Assembly (NCBI GenBank): GCA_039881045.1
Contig: JAYWVB010000007.1
Coordinates: 434,001 to 498,000 of the forward strand
Source of the DNA: Chaetomium olivaceum
Taxonomy: Eukaryota; Ascomycota; Sordariomycetes; Sordariales; Chaetomiaceae
Length of the DNA: 64,000 nucleotides
Direction: 5' to 3'
The position numbers and the translations under genes were made by a program. Numbering within the stretch: the stretch's first letter is position 1; every line of letters begins with the position of its first letter. Shown piece by piece: positions 23,001 to 33,277 of this stretch. The notes beneath the pieces were generated by a model. That model searched no databases. It was not told the origin of the DNA and saw only the letters and a program-made list of their open reading frames with translations.

Positions 23001-25140
23001 AGGCAGCAAGGAGATCTGGCTGCACACTAAGGGGCCCGTCACTATCCGGCCTGGCCCGAACAAGGTCAAGGTCCAGAGCACGGTTATGATGGAGGGGGCG
23101 TTTGAGGTGGACCAGGTCCGTCTGACGGCCAACAAGGTGCTGATGCATTACGAGCGGGATGTTTATCAGGCCGTGGACAAGGGATCAGCGGGTTGGAAGA
23201 ACCCGCGCGTTACCCTGTACCAGCGGTCGAGTTGTCTGGATGTGCAGCTGCTGGCGGCCGAGGAGCTGCAGCTGGATAAGAAGAAGTCGCTCGACCTGGA
23301 AGTGTCGACGGGCTGGAATGAGATCACGGCGTGCGAGGTCAAGATCAAGTCTGCTACGGGCGGGTTGCGGATGGTCATGAGCGACGCGGAGGTGCTCGGG
23401 TCGCCGCAGCCGACGAGCTCGCAGGGCGGCGTGTTCAAGTTTGGTGCGATGGAGGCGAACAGCTCCCTCAAGATCCGGTTTCCTTTTACCGTCGAGCATG
23501 ATGTCCTTGATGTCGCCGTCCGGGCCGAGGTGACCTACTCGACCGACAAGGGCACTTTTACTTTCTTCAAGGCCTCGTCGGTGCCCATCTCGTTGGCGTT
23601 GGAGGTCAACGTCCAGGATATCTTTAAGCATGAGGCTTTGTTCTCGAGGTTCGCCGTGTCCACCGCCAGCGACAGCCCGCTGCGGCTGCTCAAGAGCGAG
23701 CTGATCGGGTCGGATCTGTTCGAGTCGCACTTCGGGCAGCCGTCGAGCCACCCGGTCATGGTGTTCCCCAAGCAGCCGGCGAGTCTGCTCTACAAGATCA
23801 CGCGCAAACCCGGGTCGAAGCTGGACCCCAAAGCCAAGAAGACACTTTACTTGAAGTTGCACTACAGCGTCATCCAAGACGAGATCGCCGCGCTCTTCTC
23901 CCAGGCTCTCACCGCCGCCCTGGCAACCACCCCTCTCAAGGAATTCTCCAAGGTGCTTGTGTCGACCGTCCTCCAGCGCGTCCGCGAGGGTCTCGCAGCC
24001 TACGACCTCGAAAAGGCCACCCTCCTCGGTGAGCTGCCCACGGCATTTCTCGCCGCCATCCCCTGGGAGAAACTCCTCCCTAGCCTCGGCCCGACCCCTG
24101 CCCAGCACAACAACACCCCAAAGACAACCTCGACGCTGCCCGCCTTCCTCCGCGCCTGGCTGCGCACCCACCCCACTCTCCCCCTGCCCCTTGGCACAAC
24201 AGCCCAGCCCCCGTCCTCTGCTACCACCATCCTCATCCCGGTCGATATCCCGCCCGTGTCGGTCGTGCATACCGCCGATATCCGCCTGCGCAGGCCGCTG
24301 GCGTCGCTCACGGCACCCACCCACCGCCAAAAGAAACACGGTGATGTTAAGGGTGCTAACGGTGGTGAAGAAGGCCAGCATGATGGGGGTGATGCTGCCA
24401 ATGGTGATCAGGCTGAGGATGAGGATGCCGACGAAATCGAAGGCTGTCCCACCGTGCTGCTCAACCAAGTCCTCCCCGCAACGCTGCACCTCAAGTGGAC
24501 GCGTCTGTGGGACACTGCTGACACACCCGCCTCCGGTCCTGGTCTCGGTGGTGCTGGTGCTGGTGCTGGTGGTACAGAGAATGTGACGGCGGCGCGGGAC
24601 AGGGATCTGGAGTTTGTGTACGAGATTGTCGCGGCCGCGGATACCTGGCTGGTGGGGGGCAGGAGGAAGGGGCATTTTGTTATTCCGGCGGTTGGTACTC
24701 CTACGGGGAGTGCTGGTGGCAGTGGTGGGGAGGGGGAGGTCGTCGGGCTGAGCTCGACGGTGGAGACGGAGGCGGAGATTCCCGTTGTGTTGGTGCCGTT
24801 GCGGGAAGGGTATTTGCCGTTTCCGGGGGTGGAGATTCGGGAGGTTGGTGCTGGGAGTGGAGGGGATGGGGAGAAGAGTCCTGATGGGGGGCGTGATGCG
24901 GGTCGTGAGGCGGGTAGTGGTGGTGGTTATGGGCAGTGCGAGACGGATTTTAGGAATTTGGGGGAGACGGTGTGTGTGGTGGCGGATAGGGGGAAGGTGA
25001 CGGTTAGTCTGGATGCTAGTGGTGTGTCTGGGGGCCGTTGGTGTTGGAGTCTGAGGGGTGGGCAGCGGCTGAGGGGGGGAGGGTTGTGGCCTGATTGCGG
25101 GTTGCCGTACAAGTTAGATTATGAAGATGATCTGTATTGA
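20080..25140 (+). CDS. TRS130: TRAPPII complex subunit Trs130 / TRAPPC10
   Basis: Large subunit of the TRAPPII complex, the exchange factor for Ypt31/32 (Rab11) at the trans-Golgi. Exon 1 is 20080-20113 and joins exon 2 at 20181, giving MEQPFSSSKVT then VEYFDPYDVYKLLAPGL. Conserved blocks are recognisable in order: LPLRDLNWQSHAGPLRSI, YLKVLLVRCDDNDTYKSTTR, CEWLIIHVVLPN, STLLEKLRADF, LPGWNFCTFFILKEGLARGF, FRCYIFSRQIALLLRL, the middle VQASMADLAVLKFHLGEFAE, and a long beta-rich C-terminus with low-complexity inserts. The coding frame changes about five times in exon 2 (around 20540, 20775, 21088, 21660 and 22245) while similarity continues on both sides. Another change near 25030 would move the stop to about 25094 (PLVLESEGWAAAEG). 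So many one-base breaks in an essential-type gene indicate sequence errors. Confidence 0.87.
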
Positions 25141-25850
25141 CGGTCCACGGAGGGAAGAGTGTAGTTTATGAGGCGTATTCGGGAACTAAAGATCCGTAAA
25201 GTGGATGCTAAGACGGCCAGAATAATAAGCTGTTTTGTTCTGATATGAAGCGTTTTTTGCGTGAAATCTGTTCTAAAGTTCCCCAGTTATCAACACGATC
25301 CCATGATTTTCACAGCGTCGGTGTCAATAAATCCCGAAATAAATGAACAGACAACGAAAGCACACCGACCAGCAATATGATGTAAGGGGAAATAACCGGT
25401 TATAAACCCATTTCATTTTTCCTCTCTCACACCCTCTCCTCCTACCTCTCAACTCCCGACCACGAAACTAAACGTCGAGTCTCTCTTCCATACTTTCCAC
25501 CACATAGATTCTGAGTTGTTGACACGCACACAATATCATTCCCGGTACATACCCTCACTCCTACATACTGCTCAGCGCTTTCTTGTTGCTAGGGTTGGTA
25601 CTTGATCCGGAGCGTCTGGATGATTCGTTCGAATCTGTCAAGCTCCGACTTTGTTTTCTCGTTTCCTCTTTTTCCCACACACATCCCCCATCACAAAGGG
25701 AATACTCCCTCCCCTTTTACCACTTCTTACCCTTCTTCTTTTGTTTTTTTTTACTTGCTCACTCACTTCTACATATCGCCTCGCCCCCCCTGGCTTACCA
25801 CCAACCACCATGGCCACGCACCTGCACCCAACGTACCAGGCCCTGGCACC
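25141..25850. other. Intergenic, pyrimidine-rich stretch
   Basis: Downstream of TRS130. 25400-25800 is rich in C/T (runs such as ttcttttgtttttttttact), as in fungal promoters and 5' leaders, and ends in the ATG region of the next broken gene. No separate gene is seen. Confidence 0.45.
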
Positions 25851-26561
25851 ATGGCAGCCAATATCATACCCGAGAAAGCCGGCCCGGAGCGCAAGGACAA
25901 CCACAATGGATTCATTCACGACCATCCCCGTGCCCACGGCATTAGAAGAAACTTAATGGTGTGGGTCTTGGCCTGGCTGTCAGACGGTAGAAATTCGGGG
26001 TGGTCGGTGATATCGGATGTGGCGTCCGACTTGCCGTCAAGCCTCGACAAGGCGGAGACAAGACGAACGGAAATAACCTAATTCTGGAGTTATGGAGTTA
26101 TGAAGTATCCGTCATCGACCAGCTTCACTTCTGGTTCGATGGCCCCTTTCTGGTTTCATAACGCAAGATTTGCGTCGAAGCCTCTTCGACAACCGCGAAG
26201 GGGGGAGGCCCAGTCACCACTAGTAAGAAGTTGGCCGACGAAGATAAAGAGCTCGACCGAAGGAAGGTGCAGTTTTACGGGATCTCCCCGTCGCCCAAGA
26301 TAGGCACCGAGCTTGAGAGAATCTTGGAGCATCGGCTGACCGCCTTCCACCACTGCTAAGCCTGACCCTTCTGGCGCCAACCGCGCTCACCTGGAAAAGC
26401 TGTCAGAGCACCCACGACAGGCCCAAAGTTCCCTACCCTCGCGGACACCGAGGCCGATTGAGGGGCCAGACTTGTGGAACAACGACAGTCTCCGAGATAT
26501 ATATCGGCATGCGGACGTGGAGCTGCGGGACCACCAGCTCCAACTTATCTACCGTAGGTAG
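25851..26561 (+). pseudogene. Unrecognised ancestral gene, broken by stops and indels
   Basis: I do not recognise the family, but the stretch looks like one coding sequence. From ATG 25851 it reads MAANIIPEKAGPERKDNHNG, passes GWSVISDVASDLPSSLDKAE and, after a frame change near 26065, continues NNLILELWSYEVSVIDQLHF. An in-frame TAA at 26159-26161 (easily CAA to TAA) interrupts it, followed by KKLADEDKELDRRKVQFYGI, SPSPKIGTELERILEHRL, another stop, and after a further shift GPDLWNNDSLRDIYRHADVE to a stop at 26559. The charged, non-repetitive composition argues for a genuine former protein. No membrane segment or catalytic motif is evident. Confidence 0.45.
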
Positions 26562-26833
26562 TCAAGTCGGCTAATGTACCCCCGTGTTTACCCATCCGGC
26601 AAGTGTATATAGTACCGGGCTCGTTTCTCCACGTTTGCTGCATGTTTGTTTTGCCTTAATTAGAAATAAAGTAGAGTCCGAGGGGGATTACAACGCTGAC
26701 CATTGCCGCTCCTCGCGACAGATGGTACCGCGTTAGTAGCTATAAAATCATGGCCAACGTTCAGCTCTCCCAGGTGATGACCTTCAAATCGTAGGACATC
26801 CCCCGGTTCAACTCGCTCACAATCATACTAACC
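26562..26833. other. Putative promoter region of the AA9 gene
   Basis: A short interval with tatata/tataaa-like sites (near 26607 and 26740) ahead of the monooxygenase gene. No coding feature is recognised. Confidence 0.4.
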
Positions 26834-28159
26834 ATGGGCGTGATCGCACTTCTCTTCATTTTGATGGCCGCGACCAGGCTTGTGGAGGGACATAGTAAGC
26901 CTCGGCCAACTAACAATGTTGCGCCCCTTTCATTACAATATGCTAATGCAACAGTATTGAAAGATGCATGGGTCCGTGTGGCAGTGAACGGAAAATGGGC
27001 TCGTCCGTTTGAGTTCATCCGGCAAGGACCCTATCTACGTGCATCATTGACAACGACTTCAAATATTAACTAGTGCCTCAGGAACTTGACCGCGCCATTC
27101 GAGGAGCTGGAGCGGCCCAGTTGTACCGGCTGTAACCCTCGATGCTATGTTTGTCCGACATGGGCCGACTACGATTATCCACAGTCGGTTCGCTGCGGCA
27201 GAGACAACATGGCCCATGCCGCCGACACCGATGTCCTGCGTGTGAAAGCAGGCGACGAGTTAACCTTCTTGTCTACAACCTTGGCGCAGGATGCATGGCA
27301 GGCTCCAGGTGTCCAATGGGACGGCTGCCCGGATGGAAAAGGTGTGTGCACCCCTGGTAGTACATCATCACCAGTGAGTGACTTCGAACTCTCCGTTGTA
27401 TTTCAAGGACAGCAGGCAAAGCGGTGAACTGACTCAGCCTTCCCAAGCCCGACCGTGTCTATCACAATGGCCCGATAATGGCGCACCTCTCCAAGGTTCC
27501 CGAAGGACAAGATGTGCACGAGTATGACGGAAGTGGAAAGTGGACAAAGATTTACACGATGGGAGCTACACTCGTCACTGACGTCGATCGGGAGGACATC
27601 TCCTCGCCTTACTTCTGGAAGGGGTCTGTGGACCAAAATTTCCAAGTCTCGTCTCCACCGGTAAGCCTGCCCCTTGTCGATGCCTCCGGATATTGAGCGC
27701 GCGCTGTACTAGCCGAGCCCAGTTCAAATTCCAGGTCCCAAAGCAAACACCGGCGGGACAGTATCTCCTTCGAATGGATTCGGTCAACATTGGCATGCAC
27801 ACCATGCCTAAAGATGGGTCGGACTGGATATGGCAAAGCGGCGAGACACAGGTGTATCCCGGTTGCGCCCAGATTGAAGTCCAGAGCGACTACACCGGTA
27901 GCCTGCCAGAGGGCGGCGTCCAGATTCCCGAGGCATTGTTCACGAAATCTCCTGGTAAGCACCCTTCTCGTCGGATAATCACATGACTTCTGGCTAGTTT
28001 CTAAACGAACAAAATGATGCAGGTATGTCTCTTCTCGGGGTAAGCGGAGAGTTTGGACAAGATCGATACCAGCGGATTGTCCTGGACCCAGAATATGTCT
28101 ACCCCGGAGGCCCTCTGTGGGATGGGGAGAAGCTGGTTCAGGATCGAATTCTACCGTGA
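26834..28159 (+). CDS. AA9-type lytic polysaccharide monooxygenase, secreted
   Basis: Copper-dependent enzyme that oxidatively cleaves cellulose or related glucans outside the cell. A signal peptide (MGVIALLFILMAATRLVEG) is followed by His, the expected first ligand of the histidine brace. With the 60-nt intron 26895-26954 removed, the mature start reads HILKDAWVRVAVNGKW. Further AA9-like blocks are SVRCGRDNMAHA, VYHNGPIMAHLSKV (HxGP, second brace His), AGQYLLRMDSVNIGMH, and ETQVYPGCAQIEV (the Gln and axial Tyr of QxY). The end is spliced at 28021/28022 into MSLLGVSGEFGQDRYQ...YPGGPLWDGEKL, stop at 28157. Introns are also evident near 27034-27077, 27374-27439 and 27661-27733, but the phase at the first two does not close cleanly, so an indel or unusual splice is likely. 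No carbohydrate-binding module is seen. Confidence 0.75.
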
Positions 28160-28284
28160 TGAGGATGAGGTCGCGTCGCAGGACACTCCTCGTTCAGAGA
28201 CTATATTCTACCCACCACGATAGATGGCTTACTGTGACCCTCAAGTTCCAACCCGCCACCTGACACGCCTTACATCAATGCTAG

Positions 28285-29795
28285 CATCTGAGAGACAGCG
28301 GACTCCTCGTACATATTTACAGCATTGCGGATCTGTCTTGGTTCTCTCGCGTTTTGGTCTTGCAAGAAGTGGCGGTGTCGAGAGACGTCACTTTAATCTA
28401 CGGCGGTGCTTCGATTTCATGGGACGATTTTGTCAATGGATCATCAGCCATTGGAAAGCGCGTAAGCGCCATGCACAACATCCGAACCCTGTACCGATGG
28501 CATGAATCGAGGATAAAAGCCGCCAAATTCTACCGGGAGTATCAGCAGGACGAGACATTGCGTCGCCATTTCTTTGAAAGCACTATCTCGGAGCGGCTGC
28601 TTACTTTGTTTTTGGCTTCTAATGGTCTTGACGCAACTGACCCTGGCGATAAAATCTTCGCTCTACACGGTCTTGCTGAGAGCAGGCTAGAAGCGATGCT
28701 CGACCCAAATATGGAAGTCGATTACGCGGCGTCCCAGCCGAGGTTTTCAAAAGAGTTGCAGTCTACTTATTGCGATCAACGCGCGACCTCCTACCTAGTA
28801 ATCCTCTATGGGGCGGGTTCCAATCCTACCCAAAATTGGCTTGGGACTCCATCCTGGGTGCCAACCTGGCAGAACTGTTACTTTCTGGAAGAATACTTCG
28901 AATTCGAACGGCCTCTTTACCGGTATCCCGAGGACCCGATCGGTGATATTTCCATCTCCGAAGGTCAGGATACCCTCACCGTGAGAAGCCGAATATTGTG
29001 TAGGGTGTCCAAAGTTGGTCGCTCGGCGGAAACGGGCGACTATTTGACGGCAGACCAGCAGGCTAGGGATTTATTTGAATCCTGGGAGCAAGACATTCTC
29101 CAACCACTAGAGGTGGGCTTCCGCACAGCACAGGTACTGGCGGTTTTTGGGCAGGAGTTGGTTGAAGATCCGACCTTAGTCGATCCTCTCGTCGATGCAA
29201 TGCCCGAGACTGTAACAGGCCACACGTTGGCGTTGAAGTGATGCACAAGGCGAGGCGGGAATGGACTAGATTGCTTCGAATGAAGAGAGAAAGAGAGAAA
29301 GAGCTAAGCTACAGGAAGAAAGAGACAGCTTTATCGTGTTGCTGAAACGGGGCATGGAAGGTTCTAGCATAGTCCATCCAAGTGGGACTCGAACCCACCA
29401 GGTTCTGGCATCGCCGAACCTACCCACGGGCCCAGCCCGTCACAGAGACTATTAACGCAAGGAACTGTTGGGGAGAGTGCATTTTCAACCAGGGTGGACC
29501 AATTTCCGTTTCCGACGAAGAGTTTTATTTAGTTTTGATGCACCGGGGGACAGCGGCGGTCAGTGAGTCTGAACTGAGGACCTTTGCGGTATTTGAGCTG
29601 AATCGCCTCGTAGGTGGTGCGCTATTCGCAACGTCCAATGGACTGTTCGGATTTTCTAAGATCTTGAATTTGCTGGAGACATCCGCTGATGTAGTGATTT
29701 GTCTATTCGAAGGCTGCCGCGCGCCGTTTCTTATTGATGGAGGCCCGGAGAAGTACACTTTAGGTTTCTGGTCCACCAAGATTTCGTTGGGATAA
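28285..29795 (+). pseudogene. HET-domain protein, 5'-truncated and degenerate
   Basis: Remnant of a heterokaryon-incompatibility (HET) domain gene. After an in-frame TAG at 28282 the frame reads IYSIADLSWFSRVLVLQEVA, the conserved C-terminal half of the HET domain (the W-x-R-V-W-V-x-Q-E block, here with VLVLQE), then SRDVTLIYGGASISWDDF, continuing open to 29241 with LTLFLASNGLDATDPGDKIF and GTPSWVPTW. The N-terminal HET motifs are missing. After about 250 unclear bases the usual C-terminal signature resumes in another frame at 29550-29795: LVGGALFATSNGLFGFSKIL and DVVICLFEGCRAPFLI. It is interpreted as a broken incompatibility-type gene lying tail-to-head after the AA9 gene. Confidence 0.65.
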
Positions 29796-30820
29796 GCCCA
29801 GTCTCAGAACCCGGGGCCTAAATTACAATGTCCCAACTTAGAGATGACTAACTAGCGAGGGGAAAGGTCTTTTACGGGTATATTCTAGACCTTGTAAGAA
29901 AATGCGTTCTTAGCGAAGTTGTCCAATACTAAGTGTTGCCAGCCAAATTCAGAATTCGTCTTCATACCATGATAACAGCCTTCTTCAGAGATCATAATAT
30001 CAGAGTTCTAGATACCAATCATAATGCCAATCCCGACACTTCTAGCCTCGCACAGCAGGTCAGCCCCCGACAGGACTTGGACGAAAACGGAGACCTAAGC
30101 ATGCAACTGGTAGATGAGGTCTCGAGGGACCCGAAAGTACTTATGCTACCCGTGACCCGGCCAGACCAGAATCGCCTACGAGCACACTCCAAGCGCTTGG
30201 GACGCCATTGGTGGACTGCCGCACTTGCCGTGGTTACACTGAAATAGGCAATCACCCCTAACCCTAAGCCAACCATCTCGAGGATAATCGGGATGTAATT
30301 GAACAATGATACGATTGTGTGCAACGGTGGGTCAAGTGCAAGAAAAAAAAAGGAGAAAAAAACATAACACATTACTGAGGTTCAATTTGGGTGCTAACCA
30401 CTACACAGTAGGCTCAAACCATGTGGAGGGGAGCATTGCTGCTCCAGCTGTGGACCCGACCCGCCGGTCGATCTCTCCTCCGAAGGCGCGTTGGGACAAC
30501 GCGGGACGGTATTCCTGGTTTGTAGTGGCGGAGGCGACCAGCTTCGTGGCGTTGGGGGTTTCGATCATTCTGCGCTTCCATCACACGCAGTTCCATCAGC
30601 CAATAAAAACGAGGGATGGGATCGGCCGCAGAGCGGCTGAGATCTTCCCTGTTTGAGCTAGCGCAACACTGGTGTCTCTTGAGCTAACCTTATTAGGTTG
30701 CTCTCGGTTTCGCGAAAGAGATTGCATCGCATGCAAGCTGTCTGGCTGCGCCGCTCGCGCCGCACTCACCCGCTGGCTCACCCCGCTCCCCCCCGCTCGC
30801 ACGAGCTTAAAGCGGCGAGG
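29796..30820. other. Intergenic, no gene seen
   Basis: Several open frames of 60-120 codons exist on both strands, but none has recognisable domains or convincing exon structure. Around 30250 there is a short aaccctaa motif. The 30740-30820 part is GC-rich, with CTCACCC/GGCTCACC words that recur in the hairpin which follows. Confidence 0.4.
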
Positions 30821-30898
30821 CTCACCCGGCTCCACCCTGCTCACCTGGCTCACCCGCCAATCCGGGTGAGCCAGGTGAGCAGGGTGGAGCCGGGTGAG
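30821..30898. repeat. Perfect 36-bp inverted repeat (hairpin, 6-nt spacer)
   Basis: Bases 30821-30856 are the exact reverse complement of 30863-30898, separated by six bases. Each arm contains the words CTCACC and GGCTC more than once, so the arm itself looks built from a short repeated unit. RNA from either strand would form a 36-bp stem. No gene is assigned to it. Confidence 0.9.
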
Positions 30899-31335
30899 AT
30901 GACAAAGGTGCTGCGGGCTTGCTGCTAGCGTACCCTTCGAAGGGTTTTGCTGGAAAAAACGGACCAGGAGCTTCGTGCTCAACTCGGCTGAGGCGAGCCT
31001 CAGTTGCTTTGAATCCCTATTAGATATCATACCTGGGGACTTCATTCGATCTGGCGTTTTTGAAATAGAAACGCCCTTCCCAGTTACTGATCGGGCCGCT
31101 TCTCACCTCAGCATCCTGTTCCGAGCGAACCGGCGAGATTTTGCTCATAAAAGTTCCGTGTCTGCTCAGAAAGGTCCAGAACTGGTAGCTATGAGGACAA
31201 TAAACCGCACCCTTTGAACAACAACAAAGACCCAAAAGTTGTCGTTGATGTATGGAGGGCGAGAACGTGAATCTGGATTTGGTTGAGAACCTTTTAACTA
31301 TGGGTTCGAATTGCTGACCCAGCAGAGCTTAGGTT
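30899..31335. other. Intergenic, no gene seen
   Basis: Short unremarkable open frames only. The region lies between the hairpin and the probable distal end of a gypsy LTR. Confidence 0.4.
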
Positions 31336-31612
31336 ACGTGTTGAAAACGTTACCAGAGGATTGAAACGGGAGGGAACGCGTTCCCGCTCAGTTTTTACTC
31401 TTCCGTTTTCTAACTCCGTTTCCTATATATACCGCAGTGTGATCCTAACATCGCCTTTTGACCACAAGTTCCACCAACGCGTTGCAAATGTTGTTCCTAG
31501 CCAACCAAACGCGTTTGCGGCCCTACCTCTATTCGTCTTGGCAATTGCAAGGCGCAGCAGCTGAGTTGACAACTGGGCTTGCGGGCCGGCTGTCACGGGC
31601 ACAGCCGTGACA
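31336..31612 (-). repeat. Probable LTR of gypsy relic 1
   Basis: On the minus strand the reverse-transcriptase reading stops exactly where a TGTCACGG start appears (31612 downward). TG..CA-bounded starts of this type are usual for fungal Ty3/gypsy LTRs. A TATA-like element (ctatatatacc, near 31421) lies inside. The distal border is only approximate; a CAACA candidate lies near 31340. Confidence 0.45.
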
Positions 31613-33010
31613 TGTGGGCATACGCTGTCGGTAGGTCGAGGCGCGTGAAGTACCGTGCCCCTGACAGCTGATCACGAAGCCGCGAAATCAGTGGTAGCGA
31701 GTACCTATTCTTCACTGTCTCGTTGTTCAACTGTCGGTAGTCCACGCACATCCTGAATTTCCCATCCTTCTTTGGAACGAAAAGGACTGGATATCCTGCC
31801 GGGGACGTCGATGGTCTGATGTGTCCTATCTTGAGGTTTGCTTCAAGATAGCTCCTCAACTCCGCATCTTGCTTTTCGTTGGTGTGGTACACCTTGAAGA
31901 ATTTCAGCTGGGCTCCGGGCTCGATGCTTGCTGCTTCAGGTTCCCTGATTTCTTCAGCTGCCAACTCGATGCTTGCCGCTTCGAGTTGATTGACCCATTG
32001 TTCGTGTTTGAGCACTCCGTGCTCGTCGACTGAGACGACGGCGATGGTTCGTTCTTCCCGTGTCTGCTTCTTTCGTCGTGTGCCGCTTCTTCCGGACTTC
32101 AGAGTGCGTTGTTCTGCACTGGCTGCTTCTTGCGGTGGGCCCGTAGAGGGGGTTCGTTCTGACCCGCTGCTCTTCCGCGACTCCTGTTCTGCGCGTTCTT
32201 CCGTCAAGTTGGTTGGATGCTCCCGCTGTTCCCGCGGTCGCAGATGGCCATTTCCCTTCTAACTGATGTCTGGGTCGTGGTTCTTGTGCCATGGGCGTCC
32301 GAGAATCATGTCTTTCTCCAGCCCCATGTCCACAATGTCGAATACCACTTGGGTGGTCTTCCCTGCCACCTCGATGTCGAGTGGTTCCGTCTCTCGTCAA
32401 ACCCATTGCGTGTCGAATGGTCCTTTGACGACGTGTGGTTGTTTCTTGATCCTCCAGGGGATCCTGAATTGGTTCACAAAGGTGGGCGAGATAGGATCCA
32501 TCTGCGCTCCTCCATCTACTAACGCGAGGGCTTCGAACTTCCCCCATCGCGCTGTGATCCAGAGTCTGTCGTCTGGTTTGTTGCTTCGTACCGCTACTTC
32601 GTATTCGCCTGCCGGGAGGTCGTTGTAAGGCTTTTGCTTGCGCCAGTTCTTCCTGTACTGCGCGACCTGTCTCCGTTGCTGTGGAGTTAAAGGTTTCCGG
32701 GCCCCTCGAAAAGCCCTGAGCCGTTTCCCAAGCTTTCGTGGTGTTTCAAGGCGTCCCTGTCCGTAACTTGGCTTGCGGCGTCAATCGTCTGGTGCTCTTG
32801 GAGCCATGCGGCTACCCAGGGTTCGACCGGGGCTGTTCTTCTTCTCCGCTGCGCCCTGCCCTGGTGTCACCTCTCGTATTGCGACTGCTTCCACGCATGC
32901 TCTCGTGGTTTGGCGTCAGCGTGCACTAGGCAGTCGCAGGCTGGTTGCGTCCTGGGCATCAATGCCGGGAAGGCTCTCGTTCACAGAAAGCTCTGCTTCC
33001 GTCGTCGCCA
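31613..33010 (-). mobile_element. Ty3/gypsy retrotransposon relic 1 (protease to partial RT)
   Basis: Minus-strand pol remnant. At about 32560-32470 an aspartic-protease motif reads ALVDGGAQMDPISPTFVNQF, with MILGRPWHKNHDPDIS further on. After stops and shifts the reverse transcriptase begins: LRSYLEANLKIGHIRPSTSP, VLFVPKKDGKFRMCVDYRQL, and KNRYSLPLISRLRDQLSGAR up to the first catalytic Asp motif LDLPTAYAHM, where it ends abruptly at the LTR. YxDD, RNase H and integrase are absent. Several in-frame stops (for example within the protease-RT spacer) show it is dead. The gag portion, if any, is not recognisable beyond 33010. Confidence 0.7.
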
Positions 33011-33277
33011 TCGGTATCTCTCGAACCCCCGGGCATAAGCGAAAACGTGTCACAACTACGACTCAAATTGAGGATAGATGACTGGTAACTAGAACCAAGC
33101 GCAACGTACATTCATTTACCCAAGTAATGAGTAGTGGAAGGTTACAAGTAACGAACGAAATAAAGATACAGAAGGCACTAGAAAGCTCTAGAACAGGAGA
33201 AAGATCGATATAATCACGTTGTCCCCCACACCCCTCATGTGTTATGCGATAACAGAAATTATGAAGAACTTAGCATA

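Noticed and set aside
23185..24675. 496-codon minus-strand ORF
   Set aside because: Antisense to the TRS130 coding region; no domain signature, composition typical of a GC-rich shadow frame.
29373..29450. tRNA gene on the minus strand, suggested by a T-arm-like GTGGG-TTCGAGT-CCCAC
   Set aside because: No complementary 5' acceptor strand and no proper anticodon loop (10-nt loop); the rest of the cloverleaf cannot be drawn.
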